DNA of 64,000 bases. Origin: an uncultured bacterium (GTDB lineage Bacteria > Verrucomicrobiota > Verrucomicrobiia > CAIQCK01). Shown piece after piece: positions 62,101-64,000 of this stretch. The notes under the pieces were generated by a model, which searched no databases, had not been told where the DNA came from, and saw only the letters and a list, made by a program, of their open reading frames with translations. The DNA is taken from the NCBI GenBank assembly GCA_903870275.1, contig CAIQCK010000101.1, forward strand, positions 108,412-172,411, in the 5' to 3' direction. The translations under genes and the position numbers were made by a program. How positions within the stretch are numbered: position 1 is the stretch's first letter; every line of letters starts with the position of its first letter.

Positions 62101-64000
62101 TGGTCGGCAATAACTCCACCGCCTTTGGCAACAGCCTGTATGCGTCAGGCGCTGGTTACATCGGCAGCGTTGGACTCACCATCGGCACATCTGGATCGAG
62201 CAACAACAGCGTCACCCTGTTGAACAATACTGCCTGGAATCTTCGTGGCGGTGCGTTGACGTGGGGAAGCGGCGCGGGGGCAATCAACAACAGTCTGATC
62301 ATGGATCCGACTTCTGCGTTGACCAACATCGTCGGCCTGATATTAGGCAACGAGTTTGCAACCTTCTACATGACCAACTCCGCTGCCGGCCTTGTCCTCA
62401 ATGGATTCACCACCAATCAACTGCAATTCTCGCCTTCGGGATTCGGCGGACTGACGGTGGGTTCCAGCGGCAGCCGGAACACGACGCTGATCATCAGCAA
62501 CTACGTCCTCAAGACCACTTCAACCGGTTATATTGGGAATAATGGCACCAACGCCGCGGTATTTGTCACGGGGTCCGGTGCGGTTTGGAGCAACAACAAC
62601 TCTCTGTATGTTGGCTTAAGCGGCTCCGGTAACAGCCTCATGATCGCCAACAGTGGCCAAGTGTTCGACACTTACGGCTACATAAGCAGTTCCACTACTG
62701 CCAGCAACAATGCGGTGCTGGTCAGTGGCGTCGGCTCATTCTGGAGCAACAGCGCCAGCGTGTATGTTGGCTCCAGCGGCTCCAGCAATGGCCTGATGAT
62801 CACCGGCGGCGGGCAGGTGTTCAATACTTACGGCTACATCGGCTCCAGTTCTACCAGCAGCAACAACGCCGTGCTGGTCAGCGGCTCCGGCTCTGTTTGG
62901 AACAACAGCAACAGTCTTTACGTCGGTAGCGTTGGTTCCTTCAACCAGCTTGCCATCCAGAGCGGCGGCATGGTCAGCAACACCTACGGCTCCATCGGCG
63001 CGAATGCCGGTGCCAACAGCAATCTGGTGACAGTGAACGGGACCAACTCGCTTTGGCTGAATACCGGGAACCTGGATGTTGGCATGGCGGGTGTCGGCAA
63101 CCAGCTTGTGATTGGCAACGGCGGCGCCGTACAAGCGATGGTCAACCTGCGAGTGGGCACCAACGCGCTATTGTCGAGCGGCGGCAACCTGGCCGTGCCG
63201 GTGATGCAGAACATGGGCCAATTCAATGTGACCGCCGGTAACGTCATCGTCAATGTGATGACCAACGCCGGCAATTTGTTGCAGACGGGCGGCATCTTCG
63301 ATCCCGCTTTCTTCGACAACACGGGATCGCTGCAAATCTCCGGCGGCACGAACATGGACACGGTGTTTCTCAACGAATCCACTGCCACGGTTCTGCAAAC
63401 CGGCGGCGAGCAGGATGTCAGCTACACCACCAACTTCGGCTCTTGGACGATTTCTAGCGGTGTGGCCAACCTGACCAACTTTGTCAATGAGAACCACGGC
63501 GCATTGACGGTCTTCGGCGGCATTTTCAACGGCTTGCTAACCATTGGCAACACCGGATCGTTTAATCAACTCACGATTACCAATGGCGGCGTAGTGATAG
63601 GCAATGGCTACGGCTACATCGGCAATGGTTCCAGCGCGAGTAATAATGCGGTGCTGGTTAGCGGCACCGGCTCAGTCTGGAACAACGGCGGCACTCTCTA
63701 CGTTGGTAACGCCGGCTCCGCCAACCAGCTTACAATCCAAAACGGCGGCGTGGTCAGCAACGGCTTCGGCGAAATCGGATTATCAGCGTCCAGCAGCAAT
63801 AACGCGGTGCTGGTCAGCGGCACCGGCTCAGTCTGGAACAACGGCGGCACTCTCTACGTTGGTAACGCTGGCTCTGCCAACCAGCTTACAATCCAAAACG
63901 GCGGCGTGGTCAGCAACGGCTTCGGCGAAATCGGATTATCAGCGTCCAGCAGCAATAACGCGGTGCTGGTCAGCGGCACCGGCTCAGTCTGGAACAACGG
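53154..64000 (+). CDS. Giant secreted protein: C10 (streptopain-like) protease, Fn3-like domain and long T5SS/PEP-CTERM-type repeat array, cut by the window edge
   Basis: AAGGGGAA precedes the ATG; the frame stays open to the right edge (at least 3,615 residues). A hydrophobic export segment lies at about 23-43 (SVFLLKAVLVSILTFLFLQE). The protease domain has CGCVATAMAQLMRFWQYP with the candidate nucleophile Cys228 and SAHAIVCDGYGY with His378, followed by HLNLGWGG; this is the C10/streptopain pattern, with the propeptide-like region before it. A carboxypeptidase-regulatory-like domain (SGRVTDNGGVPLSGVVVTAT) and an Fn3-like domain (TGLTAGTTYYYKAW) follow. From about residue 635, near 55059, there are tens of about 52-residue repeats (GSLWNNSGNLYVGNSGSGNQ, LTITNGG, GYIGYNASASNNAVLVSG) with larger beta-rich spacer modules. 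Probably a surface-anchored or autotransported adhesin; the C-terminal anchor is outside the window. Confidence 0.88.
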   Translation, partial: MTGRSSDFNLAPDFRKTSAVRRSVFLLKAVLVSILTFLFLQEASGDPATSDHAQAAVRGWLRMERIPLQTTVGQKIKRAETFKDATGTALYHVVYLDPDGFIIVPADDLVEPVIAFAPRGRFDPSTTNPLGALVSRDLPARIAKARGVKAAQAQGPHLAARNKWEQLKSVDQLPPPASGNLSSVSDVRVAPLTLTMWDQSTVGADYACYNYYTPPYADGNAANDVCGCVATAMAQLMRFWQYPTGNVGTNAFSIQVNGVSQNRNLRGGDGAGGPYIWTNMVLNPNGLTNAQCQAIGALCADAGVVSHMQYTAGNSGAWLIDAKSALLNTFYYTSAVHGGSIHGGTDIGSGLTGMVNPNLDAGCPVLFGIRSTTSGSAHAIVCDGYGYNLSTLYHHLNLGWGGASTAWYNLPNIGTGYNFNMVDDCVYNVWTNGTGEIISGRVTDNGGVPLSGVVVTATRSGGGTYTATSNAKGIYALAAIPSSSQYTIGASQTGYYFTNQIITTGHSTDFAFSSGNQWAVNFSSNDPNDPTGFLATAVSTSEIDLAWGQDVSNDNVMVAWNTSSTFGTPSGTYPVGGSIPGGGTVLYNGSATNVPHTGLTAGTTYYYKAWSVLGGPTYSTGLQTAATTPTPSTTNVISGVTVNYQGAYMVGTNSGFNGLIVTNAGVLTSSNGVIGNSVIASTNYALVTGAGSLWSNSGSLSVGSTGSFNQLTISNTGQVADSSGYIGYDSAASNNSVLITGAGSLWSNSGGVYVGYSGSSNSLTIVNSGQVVNSASNSYIGYNASADNNAVLVSGSGSVWTNSSILYVGYNGSSNRLTITNGGRVFDNSTYIGFNAGSSSNSVLVSGSGSLWNNSGSLYVSDDNNFGNNVTIANSGQVFSSGGYIGSFSSSSSNNWVLVTGPGSIWSNSGTLTVGNVGSGNGLTITNGGQVFSSGGYIGNSGSASNNWVLVTGTGSIWNSKSLYIGFNGSLNSLTLTNGGAVSATNVVIGYSNSIGNVISVSVGNLYATNAAGTGTLDVRNGALTFNSGTVVVNRLYLTNKSSSVMTFNGGMLNSGGSTVNNGSLFQVGNGISTATLNLLGGAHSFANSLFINTNAALIGTGAITGSITDAGLIAPGNSNSLGFITDTGNLTMLGNGVMTMELGGTNTWLYDQFDLTGTFTFGGTLNVLLVNSYTPQLGDQFNLFGFSSAAGSFSQINLPTLSPTLYWNTSLLYSSGEIFADANIAPSLTNVVVISGFSSNYPGTYMMGSNSAFNGLIVTNAGVLTASAGVVGNSAASSSNYVLVTGAGSLWSNSGTLSVGGTGSFNQLIISNTGRVADSSGYVGYDGAAGNNSVSVIGPGSVWSNSSDLNIGYSGSGNGLTISGGGQVFNNWGYIGYNSSSGNNAVLISGIGSLWNNSGSLRLGHGISSSNQLTILNGGAVNDGFGYIGGDGSSSNNAVWVSGAGSVWNNTNDLYVGDYGSFNQLAILNGGVVSNRLGMFGCHASSSNNVVLVGGTGSLWYNSLTLYVGYSGVSNQLTVAGGGTVATPGLTVGVQAPSFGNTVLVNGGNVIVTNSTVNGLLDVRNGALALNSGTVTVNRLYATNLANSVVTINGGTLNSGGSAVNNSSLFQVGNGVSAAALNLLGGAHSFANGLFINTNAALIGTGTITGAITDAGLIAPGNSNSLGVITDTGNLTMLGNGAMTMELGGTNTWLYDQFDLTGTFTFGGTLNVLLVNGYTPQLGDQFNLFDFGSANGVFNQINLPALSSQLVWNTNLLYSSGVIFADTNSAPLLTNVVIISGFSSNYSGTYMVGNNSALNGLIVTNAGVLTASAGVVGNSAASSSNYVLVTGAGSLWSNSGTLYVGRTGSFNQLIISNTGRVTDSSGYIGYDAAASNNSAQVTSPGSVWSNSSYLYVGYNGAGNSLVVTAGGRVTNSSGYIGYNASASNNTVLVSDAGSLWNNSGNVYVGNSGSGNQLIITNGAVVTNMIGYLGNNSSASNNTVLVIGPGSVWNNTSNVYVGNSGSGNQLIITNGGRVTNSSGYIGYNASASNNTVLVSDAGSLWNNSGNVYVGNSGSGNQLIITNGAVVTNMIGYVGYNSSASNNAVLVSGTGSVWNNASNLYVGNLGSGNQLTITYGAAVTNNIIAYVGFSISASNNMVLVSGTGSVWNSTGKTSNGVYFTSLYLGYSSPSNQLTIADGGTVRDCGIVMGYSTSSVNNAIVVNGGNLFVNSYSWSALDVRRGSLTLNSGTVTVSQLLATNGSSSIVSFNGGTLNSSNTTINNGNVFVVGGDTGTGATLGLFGGTHLFNNGLIIGNSGAGNQMQVSSGGLVLTTNLVIGALDGATGNGVLLSNGNLMVSDGAGGGVLDVRYGRFTFNGGTATVDRLLLTNGANSVFGFNGGRLNTAGSMVSDGVIFTVGDGTQSATLNLLGGNHSFANGLVVSSNGVLAGAGTLLSGGFTTTNFGTIAVGVLDQVPGGLTNVGNLVQATGSVLELGIGRKQGLDFGFLQVQGTALLGGRLDVALSPLYLDAGGVLGATDVFTVLTANAPLAGVFSNVASGSQLSSIEQFASFTVNYPDSNLVLSGFQNAAELEALVVTNLYTTNGLLVGSIAANNQLMVTNGGVLVSTVAVLGRMAGSSNNTALVTGSGAIWNDAGLLRVGNFGSGNQLMVAGSGHVLSAEGAVGWATGAYNNVVTVTGSNSVWSNANGFSVGYGGSFNQLTITNAGWLLAGTGYVGYASSANNNAVLVSGAGSIWSNTHGLFVGYGGGFNQLTITNAGYVFATTGYIGYTTGAGTNVVSIGGVGSVWRNVSDLDVGYSGSGNQLTITNGGRVLDQSGYGYLGYNAGANNNAVLVSDVGSYWSNFYSVYVGYSGSGNLLTITNGGRVLDQYGSGYLGYNASASNNAVQVNGVGSLWSNNYDLNVGYSGSGNQLVITNGGQVLDQTGYGYLGYNASASNNAVLVSGVGSLWSNYYSLYVGYGGSSNTLAIFNGGQVVSGSSIVVGNNSTAFGNSLYASGAGYIGSVGLTIGTSGSSNNSVTLLNNTAWNLRGGALTWGSGAGAINNSLIMDPTSALTNIVGLILGNEFATFYMTNSAAGLVLNGFTTNQLQFSPSGFGGLTVGSSGSRNTTLIISNYVLKTTSTGYIGNNGTNAAVFVTGSGAVWSNNNSLYVGLSGSGNSLMIANSGQVFDTYGYISSSTTASNNAVLVSGVGSFWSNSASVYVGSSGSSNGLMITGGGQVFNTYGYIGSSSTSSNNAVLVSGSGSVWNNSNSLYVGSVGSFNQLAIQSGGMVSNTYGSIGANAGANSNLVTVNGTNSLWLNTGNLDVGMAGVGNQLVIGNGGAVQAMVNLRVGTNALLSSGGNLAVPVMQNMGQFNVTAGNVIVNVMTNAGNLLQTGGIFDPAFFDNTGSLQISGGTNMDTVFLNESTATVLQTGGEQDVSYTTNFGSWTISSGVANLTNFVNENHGALTVFGGIFNGLLTIGNTGSFNQLTITNGGVVIGNGYGYIGNGSSASNNAVLVSGTGSVWNNGGTLYVGNAGSANQLTIQNGGVVSNGFGEIGLSASSSNNAVLVSGTGSVWNNGGTLYVGNAGSANQLTIQNGGVVSNGFGEIGLSASSSNNAVLVSGTGSVWNN
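56856..60125 (+). repeat. Large duplicated module, about 1.6 kb period
   Basis: The opening segment ISGFSSNY...GTYM (ATC codon at 56856) recurs at 58491, 1,635 bp later, followed by highly similar NAGVLTASAGVVGNSAASSS and later LNLLGGAHSFANxLFINTN. A more diverged first copy begins near 55062, about 1,794 bp before the second. Confidence 0.75.
58971..59594 (+). repeat. Higher-order 312-bp tandem duplication within the array
   Basis: The sequence from the Trp codon near 58971 recurs at 59283 with few changes, including the characteristic GCGGTTGTGACGAACATGAT. 312 is twice 156, so two basic units were duplicated together. Confidence 0.8.
63681..64000 (+). repeat. Nearly identical 156-bp tandem repeats running off the right edge
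   Basis: The unit starting at 63681 is repeated at 63837 and begins again at 63993, with only a few silent changes (GCCGGCTCCGCC/GCTGGCTCTGCC). This is the most homogeneous part of the array and so the most recent amplification. Confidence 0.9.

Larger units (their letters stand above)
55059..64000 (+). repeat. In-frame repeat array, basic period 156 bp (52 residues)
   Basis: The conserved TGGAGC/TGGAAC (Trp-Ser/Asn) position recurs 156 bp apart, for example 55233, 55389, then 55551 (162) and 55707. Each unit encodes a variant of TGSGSLWNNSGSLYVG-SGSxNQLTITNGG. This fits the T5SS/PEP-CTERM-associated repeat family. The period is divisible by three, and the array is therefore protein-coding, not CRISPR. 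Confidence 0.9.

Noticed and set aside
55059..64000. CRISPR-like regular repeats
   Set aside because: The period of 156 bp is in frame, all units are translated in one open frame, there are no unique spacers of constant length, and no cas genes are present.

Overview
The window reads as a stretch of a GC-rich, Gram-negative chromosome from the Planctomycetes-Verrucomicrobia group, most likely a Verrucomicrobia (Pedosphaera/Limisphaera-like) bacterium. This is an inference from gene content: many secreted glycosidase-like proteins, GH99/WbsX-like paralogues, ThuA proteins, Tat-exported Gfo/Idh/MocA oxidoreductases, FG-GAP and PD40 propellers, a PocR-AraC regulator and a giant protein of T5SS/PEP-CTERM-type repeats. 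No rRNA or taxonomic marker is present.

1-29.8 kb is a carbohydrate-degradation region read almost entirely on the + strand. It holds a partial DUF5696-like glycosidase, a tandem-SGNH esterase, an (alpha/alpha)6 glycosidase, an SDR dehydrogenase, an enolase-superfamily sugar-acid dehydratase, a beta-helix/SGNH fusion, three WbsX/GH99-like proteins, further TIM-barrel enzymes, a GH27 alpha-galactosidase, two ThuA proteins and a Gfo/Idh/MocA oxidoreductase. A PocR-AraC regulator is the only minus-strand gene here. Together they look like a system that deacylates and depolymerises a decorated glycan and oxidises or dehydrates the sugars. 29.9-31.7 kb is a lower-GC AlbA/Schlafen-like ATPase gene on the minus strand. 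At 32.2 kb an MFS transporter follows; its promoter is almost the same as those of three glycosidase-type genes, so it is probably the importer of the same regulon.

33.6-39.8 kb holds two tandem PD40 propeller proteins, a formylglycine-generating-enzyme-like protein, a cysteine-rich NHL-like protein and a PhnD-like/PQQ-propeller fusion. A tRNA-Val(UAC) at 39.84 kb is followed by a tyrosine integrase and a type I restriction-modification operon (hsdR, hsdS, FRG gene, two chimeric mini-genes, rhuM, hsdM). After these come an unknown gene, small coupled genes and about 1.2 kb of diverged non-coding repeats.

53.15 kb to the right edge is one uninterrupted reading frame of at least 3,615 codons. 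It encodes a C10 (streptopain-like) protease domain, a carboxypeptidase-regulatory-like domain, an Fn3-like domain and then a very long array of about 52-residue repeats.

The two most notable signals are a family of nearly identical promoters whose -10 box lies 7 nt before the ATG, implying a leaderless regulon, and recombination scars in the restriction operon, where the 3' end of hsdS is found three times, twice fused to the 5' end of another gene with the ATGA coupling kept.
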